NCBI GenBank assembly: GCA_041392835.1 | Contig: JAWKLF010000005.1 | Coordinates: 62,001 to 126,000, forward strand | Length of the DNA: 64,000 bases | Direction: 5' to 3' | DNA from: OLB11 sp041392835 | GTDB taxonomy: Bacteria > Bacteroidota > Bacteroidia > Chitinophagales > Chitinophagaceae | Part shown: piece after piece, positions 36,686 through 45,954 of the stretch | Position numbering within the stretch: the stretch's first letter is position 1 | How the letters are laid out: every line of letters begins with the position of its first letter | Translations under genes and position numbers: made by a program | Notes under the pieces: generated by a model | What the model was told of the DNA's origin: nothing | Database searches by the model: none | Seen by the model: only the letters and a program-made list of their open reading frames with translations

Positions 36686-37273
36686 TTATTTTATTGTTTT
36701 GCTAAGTTCTTTACCCAATAATTTTCCTGCTAGGGCATAGGCTTCTTCTAATCTTGTACCGCTATCATAATCGTAGCCACCAAAGCTTCTTCCTTGTACG
36801 CCTTTTAAACTATATTTTACAATCGAAGTTTTGCTTTGTGTTTCTATGATATCGATATCCAAATCTATTTCTGCATTTTTTCTTGATATATAAATATTGT
36901 ACCCTGGTTCGGTACGTGTTGTGTGTATGATAGCGGTATACTTGGCTTCTGGATAATTGCCAAGAGCAAGTTTACAATGTTTTTCAAATAGTTCAGTGAA
37001 TTGTGGTTCAAAACGACCAGACCTATCAGAAACCCAAGAGTCTTCCCATTTTTCGCCTCGACCTTCTTCTTTTTTATTGTATTCTTCTTTTTTAGTTTTT
37101 ACATAATCTTCTTCTTTAGGAAATTTTCCCACACGCATATTGTTGTATGTAAATTGTACATTTAAGGTAGTTTCATTGGCAATAGCAGCTGGGTTGCCTG
37201 ATATTTTTTTTAAGCCAGCATACATCATAATGCAGGCTAAAAGAAAACTAAAGAAGAGAACAAATTTTTTCAT
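36686..37273 (-). CDS. Exported protein of unknown function
   Basis: A 195-residue protein with a hydrophobic N-terminus (residues 3-19, KFVLFFSFLLACIMMYAG) that could be a signal peptide or anchor; there is no clear lipobox. The body is charged, with a Lys/Glu-rich stretch (KTKKEEYNKKEEGRGEKWEDSW), a YTAIIHTTRTEPGYNIYI strand region and a helical end (LEEAYALAGKLLGKELSKTIK). The layout resembles small Bacteroidota envelope proteins, but I do not recognise a family. It is a single gene between cassette C and proS. Confidence 0.65.
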   Translation of the reverse strand: MKKFVLFFSFLLACIMMYAGLKKISGNPAAIANETTLNVQFTYNNMRVGKFPKEEDYVKTKKEEYNKKEEGRGEKWEDSWVSDRSGRFEPQFTELFEKHCKLALGNYPEAKYTAIIHTTRTEPGYNIYISRKNAEIDLDIDIIETQSKTSIVKYSLKGVQGRSFGGYDYDSGTRLEEAYALAGKLLGKELSKTIK

Positions 37274-37398
37274 ATGATATTTTATTTAAAGTTTTTGAAA
37301 GATAAGGTACTTATTTTATTTCTTCAAATAATTTTCTAAAAACAATTAACTGCTGCATTTGATTAGGATAGAATATAACTAAATGAGAATAAGATTTA

Positions 37399-38877
37399 TT
37401 AATAGGCTTTAGCAAAAAGAACTCGTTGTTTACTTTCTTTACCGGTCAAAATACATGTGCCTTTTTCTTGCGTATTATCTATAGGAATACAACGTATGGT
37501 AGCTTTGGTTAGCTCTTTAATTTTGTCTTCTGTTTCGTTAGTGCCATCCCAATGAGCCGAAATAAAGCCGCCTTTGGTTTCTAAAATGTTTTTAAATTCA
37601 TCCCAAGTTTCTACGTTAGTTATATGCTCATCTCTAAATTGTTTTGCTTTGGAAAACATATGAATTTGAATATCATGGAGCATGTCTTGTACATCACGAA
37701 TGATAGTGTCTAATGAAATTGATTTTTTTTCTTTAGTATCTCTTCTTGCTACTTCGGCTACATTATTTTCAATATCTCTGAGTCCTAGTGCAATTCTTAC
37801 TGGCACACCTTTTAGTTCATATTCAGCAAATTTCCAGCCGGGCCTATTATTGTCTGATGAGTCATATTTTACTTTGATACCATACGATTTTAATTGAGCT
37901 ACCATTTCATTGGCTTTATTGTCAATTATAGCTTTGCTTTCTTCGCCTTTGTATATAGGTATAATCACAACTTGTATAGGAGCTAATTTGGGTGGTAAAA
38001 CCAATCCTTCATCGTCACTGTGAGCCATGATAAGTGCTCCCATAAGACGAGTAGAAACTCCCCATGATGTAGCCCATACATGCTCTGATTGATTTTCTTT
38101 ATTCATATAAGTTACATCAAATGCTTTGGCAAAGTTTTGTCCCAAAAAGTGCGAAGTGCCTGCTTGTAGTGCTTTTCCATCTTGCATTAAAGCTTCAATG
38201 CAATACGTATCGTCAGCACCAGCAAATCGTTCGTTTTCAGTTTTTACTCCTTTTACAACAGGCATGGCCATCCAGTTTTCTGCAAATTCAGCATAGATGT
38301 CTAACATTTGTTTAGTTTCAAATAAGGCTTCATCTTTAGTAGCATGGGCTGTGTGGCCTTCTTGCCACAAGAATTCTGCTGTTCGCAAAAAAAGTCGTGT
38401 GCGCATTTCCCAACGTACCACATTTGCCCACTGATTAACTAGTATGGGTAAATCTCTATAAGATTGTATCCATGTTTTATACGTATTCCATATAATAGCT
38501 TCAGATGTTGGCCTTACAATCAATTCTTCTTCTAACTTGGCCTCTGGGTCTACTATGAGTTTTGATTTATTGTTGGGATCGGTTTTGAGTCTATAGTGAG
38601 TTACTACGGCACACTCTTTAGCAAATCCTTCTGCATTTTTTTCTTCGGCCTCAAAAAGACTTTTGGGAATAAAAATTGGGAAATAAGCGTTTTCATGCCC
38701 AGTATTTTTAAACATCTCATCTAAAACAGCTTTCATATTTTCCCAAATTGCATAGCCATAGGGTTTTATAACCATACAACCCCTTACAGCAGAATAATCT
38801 GCTAGTCCGGCTTTGAGAACCAAATCGTTATACCATTGGCTATAATCAGTTTTTCTTGATGTTATTTCTTTGCTCAT
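37399..38877 (-). CDS. proS: Prolyl-tRNA synthetase, archaeal/eukaryote-like type
   Basis: It charges tRNA-Pro in the cytoplasm. The 492-residue product starts MSKEITSRKTDYSQWYNDLV (ATG at 38877; the in-frame ATG at 38919 adds 14 unlike residues). It has class II motif 2 (RWEMRTRLFLRTAEFLWQEGHTAH), the GTSHFLGQNFAKAF segment and motif 3 near WGVSTRLMGALIMAHSDDEG. The anticodon domain follows (PIQVVIIPIYKGE), then a C-terminal extension. It lacks the large editing insertion of E. coli-type ProRS, placing it in the short archaeal-like class common in Bacteroidota. Confidence 0.95.
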   Translation of the reverse strand: MSKEITSRKTDYSQWYNDLVLKAGLADYSAVRGCMVIKPYGYAIWENMKAVLDEMFKNTGHENAYFPIFIPKSLFEAEEKNAEGFAKECAVVTHYRLKTDPNNKSKLIVDPEAKLEEELIVRPTSEAIIWNTYKTWIQSYRDLPILVNQWANVVRWEMRTRLFLRTAEFLWQEGHTAHATKDEALFETKQMLDIYAEFAENWMAMPVVKGVKTENERFAGADDTYCIEALMQDGKALQAGTSHFLGQNFAKAFDVTYMNKENQSEHVWATSWGVSTRLMGALIMAHSDDEGLVLPPKLAPIQVVIIPIYKGEESKAIIDNKANEMVAQLKSYGIKVKYDSSDNNRPGWKFAEYELKGVPVRIALGLRDIENNVAEVARRDTKEKKSISLDTIIRDVQDMLHDIQIHMFSKAKQFRDEHITNVETWDEFKNILETKGGFISAHWDGTNETEDKIKELTKATIRCIPIDNTQEKGTCILTGKESKQRVLFAKAY

Positions 38878-38917
38878 GAGGTTTAAATATTTAAAACTTT
38901 TTTGAAGTTGTGATTGC

Positions 38918-38925
38918 AAAGTAAC
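38918..38925 (-). promoter_or_regulatory. Possible -7 element for proS
   Basis: TTACTTTG on the minus strand, one mismatch from TAnnTTTG, about 41 bases before the chosen ATG. Confidence 0.35.
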
Positions 38926-39060
38926 GCTAAGAATTTTGTCTTACATAATATAAAAATTTATATTTATAAATCATTTATTAGTAGTTTTGAATAAAAGAAA
39001 ATTCTCCTTATTACAATTTCAACACAATGACTTGTTAAATTTTAGTTTTTACTTTTTTTG

Positions 39061-39076
39061 TGGTTAAACTTAACCA
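39061..39076. promoter_or_regulatory. Palindromic operator-like site
   Basis: TGGTTAA-AC-TTAACCA: perfect 7-bp arms with a 2-bp centre, 55 bases upstream of the gene at 39131, in the divergent region with proS. The size and symmetry suit a dimeric regulator; none is identified. Confidence 0.35.
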
Positions 39077-39130
39077 AAAGGAACGGTCAAAGATTAGTAA
39101 CTTCGTACATAACAATTTAATTTTTATCAC

Positions 39131-40510
39131 ATGAAAAATTTATTTTTAACGCTGCTTTTAACTTCTTTAGTTGGTGTTTTTTCTTCTTCTGCCCAGGTAG
39201 ATGATGATGTATATAGTGATGGCTCTGAATATCAAAATCAATCAACGACTCAAACTCAAGATAGCTATTCTAACTCGAATAGTTCCGCTACGAGCAGATA
39301 TGGCTATGATGATAATGATCAATACGATGATGATTACATAGATTATGATGATGACTATTACTACACAACTCGTATTCGTCGTTTTTATCGTCCCTTTGGT
39401 TCATTTGGCTATTTTAGTAGCTACTACTGGGATCCATATTGGTGGGATTGGTCTTGCAACTACCCTACATGGTATATCAGTTTTGGATATGGACCACGTT
39501 GGAACTATGGATGGAACAATTGGGGATATGGTTACAACACATGGAATAACTGGGGATATGGTTATAACTCATGGAATAATTGGGGTTATGGATATAATAA
39601 TTGGAACTATGGCTGTAACAGCTGGGGATATGGATACAACAACTGGAACAACTGGGGTTGTGGATATAATTATGGTTACAATAGTTGGAATAATGGCTAC
39701 TCTAATGGATACTACAATGGTTTTCAAGATGGTTATTGGTATGGATACAACAATCAAGGAGGTGGAAGAACAACCTATTCATACGGTCCACGTACTACTT
39801 CAAATTCGGGTGTAGGGCTGCAAAGAAATACACGCGATAGAGCAATGGAAATTAAAAATATGCCTATAAGTACACCTATTAAGTATAATCAAGGTGCCGC
39901 TACTAATCAAAGCTATACAAAACCAACTATTCAAAGAAATACAAGTACAACAAGAGGTCAAGAAGCTGTTGGAAGTGGTAGAAACACTGTAGTGGGTAAT
40001 ACTACAGAAATTAGAAGAAATGAACAAACTACACCACGTGAAGCAGTTCAGACTAATGAGATAAAACGTCAACGCAATGAGCAAATGCAACAACGTGAAA
40101 ATGCACAACGTGAACAAATGCAACGTCAACGTAACGAACAAATGCAACAACGTGAAAATGCACAACGTGAACAAATGCAACGTCAACGTAACGAACAAAT
40201 GCAACAACGTGAGAATGCACAGCGTGAGCAAATGCAACAACGTGAGAGTGCACAACGTGAACAAATGCAACGTCAGCGCAATGAACAACGTGAGCAAATG
40301 CAACGTCAGCGCAATGAACAACGTGAGCAAAGACAAAGCAGGCAAGAAAGCAGTACACCTACTTACCAAAGACAAGAGAGAAGTACTCCTTCGTATCAAA
40401 GACAAGAAAGAAGCACACCAAGCTATTCAACTCCTTCAAGATCATCTGGAATGTCTTCAGGTAGATCCATGGGAGGTAGCTCAATGAGCGGTCGAGGCGG
40501 ACGTAGATAA
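39131..40510 (+). CDS. Secreted low-complexity Trp/Asn/Gly/Tyr and Gln/Arg repeat protein
   Basis: A 459-residue exported protein with a signal peptide (LLLTSLVGVFSSSAQ). Four compositional blocks follow: an acidic Asp/Tyr-rich block (residues about 25-80), an aromatic block of NNWGYGYN/SWNNWG repeats (about 115-200), a basic Asn/Thr block and a Gln/Arg/Glu block with three copies of a 19-residue unit NEQMQQRENAQREQMQRQR. Ser/Gly-rich repeats and SGRGGRR end the protein. No enzyme motif or sorting domain is visible. Similar aromatic-repeat proteins occur in Bacteroidota, but a function is not established; a matrix or fibre role is a guess. A terminator follows. Confidence 0.65.
   Translation: MKNLFLTLLLTSLVGVFSSSAQVDDDVYSDGSEYQNQSTTQTQDSYSNSNSSATSRYGYDDNDQYDDDYIDYDDDYYYTTRIRRFYRPFGSFGYFSSYYWDPYWWDWSCNYPTWYISFGYGPRWNYGWNNWGYGYNTWNNWGYGYNSWNNWGYGYNNWNYGCNSWGYGYNNWNNWGCGYNYGYNSWNNGYSNGYYNGFQDGYWYGYNNQGGGRTTYSYGPRTTSNSGVGLQRNTRDRAMEIKNMPISTPIKYNQGAATNQSYTKPTIQRNTSTTRGQEAVGSGRNTVVGNTTEIRRNEQTTPREAVQTNEIKRQRNEQMQQRENAQREQMQRQRNEQMQQRENAQREQMQRQRNEQMQQRENAQREQMQQRESAQREQMQRQRNEQREQMQRQRNEQREQRQSRQESSTPTYQRQERSTPSYQRQERSTPSYSTPSRSSGMSSGRSMGGSSMSGRGGRR
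40066..40340 (+). repeat. 57-base coding tandem repeat
   Basis: About three full units and partial ones encode NEQMQQRENAQREQMQRQR; units are nearly identical at the DNA level (CAACGTGA, AACGAACAAATGCAA) and then decay into shorter REQMQRQRNEQ units. Copy number may vary. Confidence 0.8.
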
Positions 40511-40529
40511 TTTTATAGAAAATATAGAG

Positions 40530-40577
40530 CCCATCATATTATTTATTCACAAAAAAAAATAATGGATGGGTTTTTTT
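40530..40577 (+). terminator. Terminator after the low-complexity protein gene
   Basis: CCCATCATATTATTT pairs with AAATAATGGATGGG, followed by T7. It separates the gene from the porin gene. Confidence 0.75.
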
Positions 40578-40602
40578 ATACAACAAATAAAAAAAACAAA
40601 CA

Positions 40603-42111
40603 ATGAAAAAAATATTCTTAATTCTATTTTCATCACTTCTTTCGCAGCAGCTTATGGCTCAAGATGAATATGAAATACTTCGATATGCCAATGGTACACA
40701 TTATGGCACTGCAAGAGGTATCAGTATTGGAGGCGCAGTTGGTAGTATTGGTGCAGATTTTTCAAGTCTATCTGTAAACCCTGCAGGTATAGGTGTTTAT
40801 AAAAGCAGTGAATTTTCTATAAGTCCTTCTTTTTTAATCAATAAAAATCAGGCTGACTATTTAGGTACTCAAACTACAAACCAACATGCAAAATTAAATA
40901 TGAACAGTTTTGGTTTAGTAATGACCAACAAGAAAGGATTGTCAAATAAAAAGACACATTGGAAAACAGTTTCTTTTGGTTTTGGAATGAATAGAATAGC
41001 CAATTTTAATAATCAATATAAATACGTGGGTACAAACAAGCAAAGCTCGCTAATTGAGCGCTATGCACAAGAGTATAACCAATGGGGTGGTCTTAATAAT
41101 ACGAGTATCAATAAAGTTTCTTATCCTGCCTATGCAGCATATCAAACCTATTTGGTAGACTATGGCACTGGCGCCGATTCATTGCATGCAGTATCTTATG
41201 TTCCATATTGGGATAGTATCAAACAAACAAAATCTGTGAAAGAAAAAGGATTTCAACAAGAATATGTTTTGAGCTTGGGTGCTAACTATAACGAAAAACT
41301 TATGCTTGGAGCCACTTTGGGTATACAAAGTATAAACTATTATAAAAAAACAGTTTATAGCGAAGAAGACTTGTCAGGTAAATTAAACAACGATTTTAAT
41401 TACTTTGATTTAGAAGAAGTTATTGCTACTTCGGGTACAGGTATAAATCTAAAATTAGGTGCCATAGCCAAGCCCAATAAGGCACTTCGATTAGGTATAG
41501 CATTGCATACACCTACACATTTAGAACTCAATGATCAATCCCAAATTTATATGGAATCGCATACGGATAGTTTATTATTATACAATGACCCCACAGCAAG
41601 TCCTATCAGTAGCTATTCGCAAGATAGTATTCAGTTTTTAAATTATAGTATCACAACACCATACAAGGTGCTTGGTAGTGTAGCTGTATTATTAAACAAA
41701 AGTGGATTTATAACGGGAGATATTGAATACGTTGATTACAGCTCAATGCGTTATAATTTTAGAGATTTTTCTAATTTTTCCGATGCACTAAATACACAAA
41801 TTCAATCGGTGTATAAAAACAATATCAATGTGCGAATAGGTGGTGAATTAAAACTTGACCAATTTTCGATTCGTGGCGGTTTTGCATATTATGGAAGTCC
41901 ATTTAAAAACACAAATATAGATGCATCTAAAAAAATATTTTCAGGAGGTATTGGTTATAGAACTCGCTACTGGTTTATAGATGCGGCTTATCAATATCGC
42001 TTGCATAACATTACAGAACAACCTTATGTATTAACTAATAAACAAGTTGAAGCCGCTTCTATCAAAAATACCAATAGTGCAGTAACTATTTCTTTGGGTT
42101 GGAAATTCTAA
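40603..42111 (+). CDS. OMPP1/FadL-like outer-membrane transport protein
   Basis: A 502-residue predicted outer-membrane beta-barrel. It has a signal peptide (MKKIFLILFSSLLSQQLMAQ) and then YANGTHYGTARGISIGGAVGSIGADFSSLSVNPAGIGVY, the N-terminal hatch-like motif of the FadL/TodX superfamily including the NPAG signature. Alternating hydrophobic strands end in a terminal aromatic strand (AVTISLGWKF), as expected for barrel insertion. FadL relatives import hydrophobic molecules; this ligand is unknown. Confidence 0.82.
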   Translation: MKKIFLILFSSLLSQQLMAQDEYEILRYANGTHYGTARGISIGGAVGSIGADFSSLSVNPAGIGVYKSSEFSISPSFLINKNQADYLGTQTTNQHAKLNMNSFGLVMTNKKGLSNKKTHWKTVSFGFGMNRIANFNNQYKYVGTNKQSSLIERYAQEYNQWGGLNNTSINKVSYPAYAAYQTYLVDYGTGADSLHAVSYVPYWDSIKQTKSVKEKGFQQEYVLSLGANYNEKLMLGATLGIQSINYYKKTVYSEEDLSGKLNNDFNYFDLEEVIATSGTGINLKLGAIAKPNKALRLGIALHTPTHLELNDQSQIYMESHTDSLLLYNDPTASPISSYSQDSIQFLNYSITTPYKVLGSVAVLLNKSGFITGDIEYVDYSSMRYNFRDFSNFSDALNTQIQSVYKNNINVRIGGELKLDQFSIRGGFAYYGSPFKNTNIDASKKIFSGGIGYRTRYWFIDAAYQYRLHNITEQPYVLTNKQVEAASIKNTNSAVTISLGWKF

Positions 42112-42119
42112 AAACATAT

Positions 42120-42163
42120 ACATTAGCTACATAGAAATGTAAAATAATCTATGTAGCTAATGT
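42120..42163. repeat. Perfect 16-bp inverted repeat downstream of the porin gene
   Basis: ACATTAGCTACATAGA, a 12-base AT-rich loop, and its exact complement. There is no T run directly after it on the plus strand, so it is either an atypical terminator for the porin gene or another RNA or DNA structure. Confidence 0.7.
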
Positions 42164-42203
42164 TACCTTTTGGCTTATTACTATATAGTACTTTCGTGTC
42201 CTA

Positions 42204-43007
42204 ATGAATTTAGTAGAAATAGTAGGCTATGTTAGTGCTATTGGTATTGGTATATCTTTAGGTTTGATAGGTGGTGGAGGTAGTATATTGACTGTTCCTG
42301 TACTTGTCTATCTTTTTTCCATAGAACCCATAATAGCAACTACATACTCGCTTTTCGTTGTAGGTATTACAAGTGTTGTAGGGTCAATTTCTTATTTTAA
42401 AAAAGGCCTTATTAATATTAAAACAGCTGTGGCATTTGGCTTATCCTCTATTTTTTCTGTTATGATAACAAGATTATATATAGTCAAAGCTATACCAGAC
42501 AGCATAATAGAGATAGGTAATTTTGTTTTGACTAAAAATATTTTCTTAATGTTATTTTTTGCAGTGCTCATGATAGCGGCATCTTTTAGTATGATAAAAA
42601 AGCAAAAAAATCATTTAAGCACCGATCAGGCAATTCAAGAAATAAATTATATACAACTCATTATTCAAGGATTGATAGTAGGCCTACTCACTGGTATAGT
42701 AGGCGCTGGTGGAGGTTTTCTTATTATTCCTGCTTTAGTATTAGTCAGTAAGCTTTCAATGAAAGAGGCTATAGGCACAGCGTTGGCTATTATAGCTGCC
42801 AATACACTAATAGGTTTTTTTAGTGCAGGAAATTTTGAAATTATTCAATGGCCTTTTTTATTATCTATTACTTCGTTAGCTATAGTTGGAATTTTTATAG
42901 GCATACAAATCAGCAAAAAAATAAATGGAGCCAAACTCAAACCCGCATTTGGATGGTTTGTGCTTGTGATGGGTATGTATATTATTTCTAAAGAGATATT
43001 TTTTTAG
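42204..43007 (+). CDS. TauE/SafE (TSUP) family transporter, putative sulfur-compound exporter
   Basis: A 267-residue inner-membrane protein with about eight hydrophobic helices in two repeats, each starting with a Gly-rich motif (GLIGGGGSILTVPVL and GIVGAGGGFLIIPALV) characteristic of TSUP transporters. Family members move sulfite, sulfonates or other organosulfur anions. The next gene, 90 bases downstream, encodes a sulfide:quinone oxidoreductase, supporting a sulfur role here. A TACTTTCG element at 42189-42196 lies just upstream and resembles a -7 site with one mismatch. Confidence 0.85.
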   Translation: MNLVEIVGYVSAIGIGISLGLIGGGGSILTVPVLVYLFSIEPIIATTYSLFVVGITSVVGSISYFKKGLINIKTAVAFGLSSIFSVMITRLYIVKAIPDSIIEIGNFVLTKNIFLMLFFAVLMIAASFSMIKKQKNHLSTDQAIQEINYIQLIIQGLIVGLLTGIVGAGGGFLIIPALVLVSKLSMKEAIGTALAIIAANTLIGFFSAGNFEIIQWPFLLSITSLAIVGIFIGIQISKKINGAKLKPAFGWFVLVMGMYIISKEIFF

Positions 43008-43097
43008 TCATCTTTTGTATTCAAGTATTGCCTATGTGACAAAAGTTACTTTTTTCGTAAAGGCTTTAGTATATACTTGTGAATTAAAATATTCACT

Positions 43098-44363
43098 ATG
43101 GCAAATACGTTTCAAATTCTAATTGTTGGCGGAGGTAATGCAGGCTTATCAGTAGCTGCACAACTCCTTCGTAAAAATGCTTCATTAAATATAGGCATTA
43201 TTGACCCTAGTCAAAAACATTACTACCAACCCGCCTGGACTCTAGTTGGAGCAGGAGTATATGATATTAATAAAACAGTTAGAAGTCAAGCTACATGCAT
43301 ACCCAAAGGTACTACTTGGATACAAGATGCTGTTCAAACGTTTGTGCCAACTGAAAATAAAATTGTTACACAAAAGGGTCAAGAATATACATATGAAATA
43401 CTAATTGTGTGTCCTGGCATACAATTGGATTGGGGTAAGATACAAGGACTTAAAGAATCAATTGGAAAACATAATATAAGCAGTAATTACGATTTTCATG
43501 CAGCACCTTATACCTGGGAATTGATAAAAAATTTTAAAGGTGGTACAGCCGTTTTTACAAATCCTACAACGCCTATTAAATGCGGTGGAGCACCACACAA
43601 AATCATGTATCTTGCTGTAGATTATTGGCGCAAAAAAGGTATTTTGGATAAATGTAATATTCACTATCTTTCTGGAGCCGGCGTAATATTTGGTGTAAAA
43701 GAATATGCAGCTACACTAACTCAAGTAGTAAAAAATGGAAACATAAAACCACACTTTGGTGTCAATGTCGTTGCAGTAAATGCAGAAAAAGGCTTAGTAA
43801 CTTTTGAAACCAAAGAAAGTGCTAACGATATAAAAGATAAATCCTTTGCAGGTTGTTATGGTATTCAAGTAGATGATGAGCAAGCAGAAACCAAACGAGT
43901 AGAAATGAAATTTGATTTTTGCCATGCAGTACCTCCTCAGTCAGCACCAGATTTTATAAAGCAAAGCCCATTGGCAGATTCTAACAATCCTTTTGGATAT
44001 GTAGAAGTCAATAAAAACACAATGCAACATACGCGCTTTGAAAATATTTTTGCATTGGGCGATTGTACGAATGCACCTTGTAGCAAAACCGGTGCAGCTA
44101 TTCGCAAACAAGCGCCAGTGGTGGTAGAAAATGTATTGGCTTATATAGCCAACAAACCATCATTGGCAAGCTACGATGGCTATAGCGCATGCCCTATACC
44201 AACACAATATGGCAAGCTCATGTTGGCCGAATTTGATTATACCAATACTCCCAAAATGACCTTTCCTTTTGACCAAGCAAAACCTCGATGGAGTATGTGG
44301 ATACTCAAAACTAAAATTTTGCCTTGGCTCTATTGGAACAAAATCTTGACTGGAAAAGCTTAG
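43098..44363 (+). CDS. sqr: Sulfide:quinone oxidoreductase (SQRDL/SQOR type)
   Basis: This FAD enzyme oxidises sulfide and passes electrons to the quinone pool. The N-terminal dinucleotide motif is ILIVGGGNAGLSVA. The two redox cysteines of the mitochondrial-like class are identifiable: Cys162 in TTPIKCGGAPHKIMYL and Cys365 in YSACPIPTQYGKLMLAEFDY. The second FAD motif is NIFALGDCTNAPCSKTGAA. The C-terminal aromatic helix (LKTKILPWLYWNKIL) is probably the membrane contact. The product has 421 residues. With the TSUP transporter upstream it forms a sulfide detoxification or oxidation pair; no persulfide dioxygenase or rhodanese is adjacent. Confidence 0.9.
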   Translation: MANTFQILIVGGGNAGLSVAAQLLRKNASLNIGIIDPSQKHYYQPAWTLVGAGVYDINKTVRSQATCIPKGTTWIQDAVQTFVPTENKIVTQKGQEYTYEILIVCPGIQLDWGKIQGLKESIGKHNISSNYDFHAAPYTWELIKNFKGGTAVFTNPTTPIKCGGAPHKIMYLAVDYWRKKGILDKCNIHYLSGAGVIFGVKEYAATLTQVVKNGNIKPHFGVNVVAVNAEKGLVTFETKESANDIKDKSFAGCYGIQVDDEQAETKRVEMKFDFCHAVPPQSAPDFIKQSPLADSNNPFGYVEVNKNTMQHTRFENIFALGDCTNAPCSKTGAAIRKQAPVVVENVLAYIANKPSLASYDGYSACPIPTQYGKLMLAEFDYTNTPKMTFPFDQAKPRWSMWILKTKILPWLYWNKILTGKA

Positions 44364-44427
44364 TATATTTTATGCTTTTTCTTTACTCTCTGTTCTATTA
44401 AATTGGCAATGATGTTATCTTTACCTC

Positions 44428-45954
44428 ATGAACAAGTTTGAGTTATTACAACATAAGATTGATGAAGCAAAACAAGGAGGTGGCGAAAAAAGAATAGCAT
44501 CTCAACATCAAAAAGGAAAACTTTCGGCTCGTGAGCGTATAGACTTACTTTTAGATGAAGGTTCCTTTCAGGAAATTGGTATGATGGTTACACATAGAAG
44601 TAAAGATTTTGGTATGCAAAATGAAATCTACTTGGGCGATGGTGTTGTAACTGGATATGGTACTATAAACAATAGATTGGTTTATGTATATTCTCAGGAT
44701 TTTACGGTATTTGGTGGCAGTCTGAGTGAAACACATGCTGAAAAAATATGTAAAATATTAGACCTTGCAATGGAAAATGGAGCTCCAGTAATAGGACTCA
44801 ATGACAGTGGTGGTGCACGTATTCAAGAAGGTGTTGTAAGTTTGGGTGGTTATGCCGATATATTTTATCGAAATACAAAAGCATCAGGTGTAATACCTCA
44901 GCTATCGGCCATCATGGGGCCATGTGCAGGAGGAGCTGTGTATAGCCCAGCCATCACAGATTTTATACTCATGGTCGAACATTCAAGCTATATGTTTGTT
45001 ACAGGGCCAAATGTTGTAAAAACTGTAACCCACGAAGAGGTAAGTAGCGAAGAACTTGGCGGTGCGCATACTCATGCTTCAAAATCTGGAGTTACACATT
45101 TTGCATGTGCCCATGACGTGGAATGTATAAATCGAATTAAAGAATTATTGAGTTATATGCCTCAAAATTGTGAAGAGCAAGCACCTGTGTATCCTTATCA
45201 AAAACAAAATGAATTAAGACCTAAGCTCAATACCATCATTCCCGCCAACCCGAATCAGCCTTATGATATGAAAGAGATTATATTGGAATTGGTAGATGAT
45301 GCAAGCTTTTTGGAAGTACATAAAGATTATGCCGAAAATATTATAGTAGGATTTGCACGTATAGCTGGCCGAAGTATAGGTGTAGTAGCCAATCAGCCTG
45401 CGGCATTGGCAGGCGTATTAGATATTAATTCGAGTAAAAAAGGAGCTCGTTTTGTGCGTTTCTGCGATGCCTTTAATATTCCGCTATTAGTATTAGTGGA
45501 TGTGCCAGGATTTTTGCCGGGCACTGACCAAGAGTGGAATGGTATAATAACAAATGGCGCAAAACTACTTTTTGCGTTTAGCGAAGCCACCGTACCCAAA
45601 ATAACATTGATAACACGCAAGGCCTATGGAGGAGCATACGATGTTATGAATTCAAAACATATAGGTGCTGATTTGAATTTTGCTTTTCCAAGTGCTGAAA
45701 TAGCAGTGATGGGAGCAAAAGGTGCTGTAGAAATTATTTTTAAAAAAGAAATAGATAGTCCACAAAAATTGGATCAAAAAGTAAATGAATACACTGAAAA
45801 ATTTGCAAACCCATATGGTGCTGCTGCAAGAGGTTTTATAGATGAAGTAATTTTTCCCACAGAGGCCAGAAAAAAACTGATAGCAGGATTTGCTATGCTT
45901 GAAAATAAAGTTTCGCAAAGACCCCGAAAAAAACATGGCAATATTCCTTTGTAA
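44428..45954 (+). CDS. Acyl-CoA carboxylase beta (carboxyltransferase) subunit, propionyl-CoA carboxylase-like
   Basis: It transfers carboxyl from carboxybiotin to an acyl-CoA. The 508-residue length and the motifs GKLSARERIDLLLDEGSFQE, DFTVFGGSLSETHAEKI, NDSGGARIQEGV, IMGPCAGGAVYSPA and, in the second half, DVPGFLPGTDQEWNGII and RKAYGGAYDVM fit propionyl-CoA or methylmalonyl-CoA-type subunits rather than AccD of acetyl-CoA carboxylase. The biotinylated alpha subunit is not adjacent. Substrate specificity is inferred from similarity only. A TATCTTTA element sits just upstream (44416-44423), which would give an almost leaderless mRNA. Confidence 0.9.
   Translation: MNKFELLQHKIDEAKQGGGEKRIASQHQKGKLSARERIDLLLDEGSFQEIGMMVTHRSKDFGMQNEIYLGDGVVTGYGTINNRLVYVYSQDFTVFGGSLSETHAEKICKILDLAMENGAPVIGLNDSGGARIQEGVVSLGGYADIFYRNTKASGVIPQLSAIMGPCAGGAVYSPAITDFILMVEHSSYMFVTGPNVVKTVTHEEVSSEELGGAHTHASKSGVTHFACAHDVECINRIKELLSYMPQNCEEQAPVYPYQKQNELRPKLNTIIPANPNQPYDMKEIILELVDDASFLEVHKDYAENIIVGFARIAGRSIGVVANQPAALAGVLDINSSKKGARFVRFCDAFNIPLLVLVDVPGFLPGTDQEWNGIITNGAKLLFAFSEATVPKITLITRKAYGGAYDVMNSKHIGADLNFAFPSAEIAVMGAKGAVEIIFKKEIDSPQKLDQKVNEYTEKFANPYGAAARGFIDEVIFPTEARKKLIAGFAMLENKVSQRPRKKHGNIPL

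Noticed and set aside
40066..40340. Regular direct repeats considered as a CRISPR array
   Set aside because: The units are contiguous, in frame and have no unique spacers; no cas genes are present.
39800..40405. Long minus-strand open frame (201 residues, Leu/Thr-rich) and other frames inside the secreted repeat protein gene
   Set aside because: They arise from the repeated Gln/Arg codons read in other frames; the plus-strand frame has a signal peptide and sensible composition blocks.
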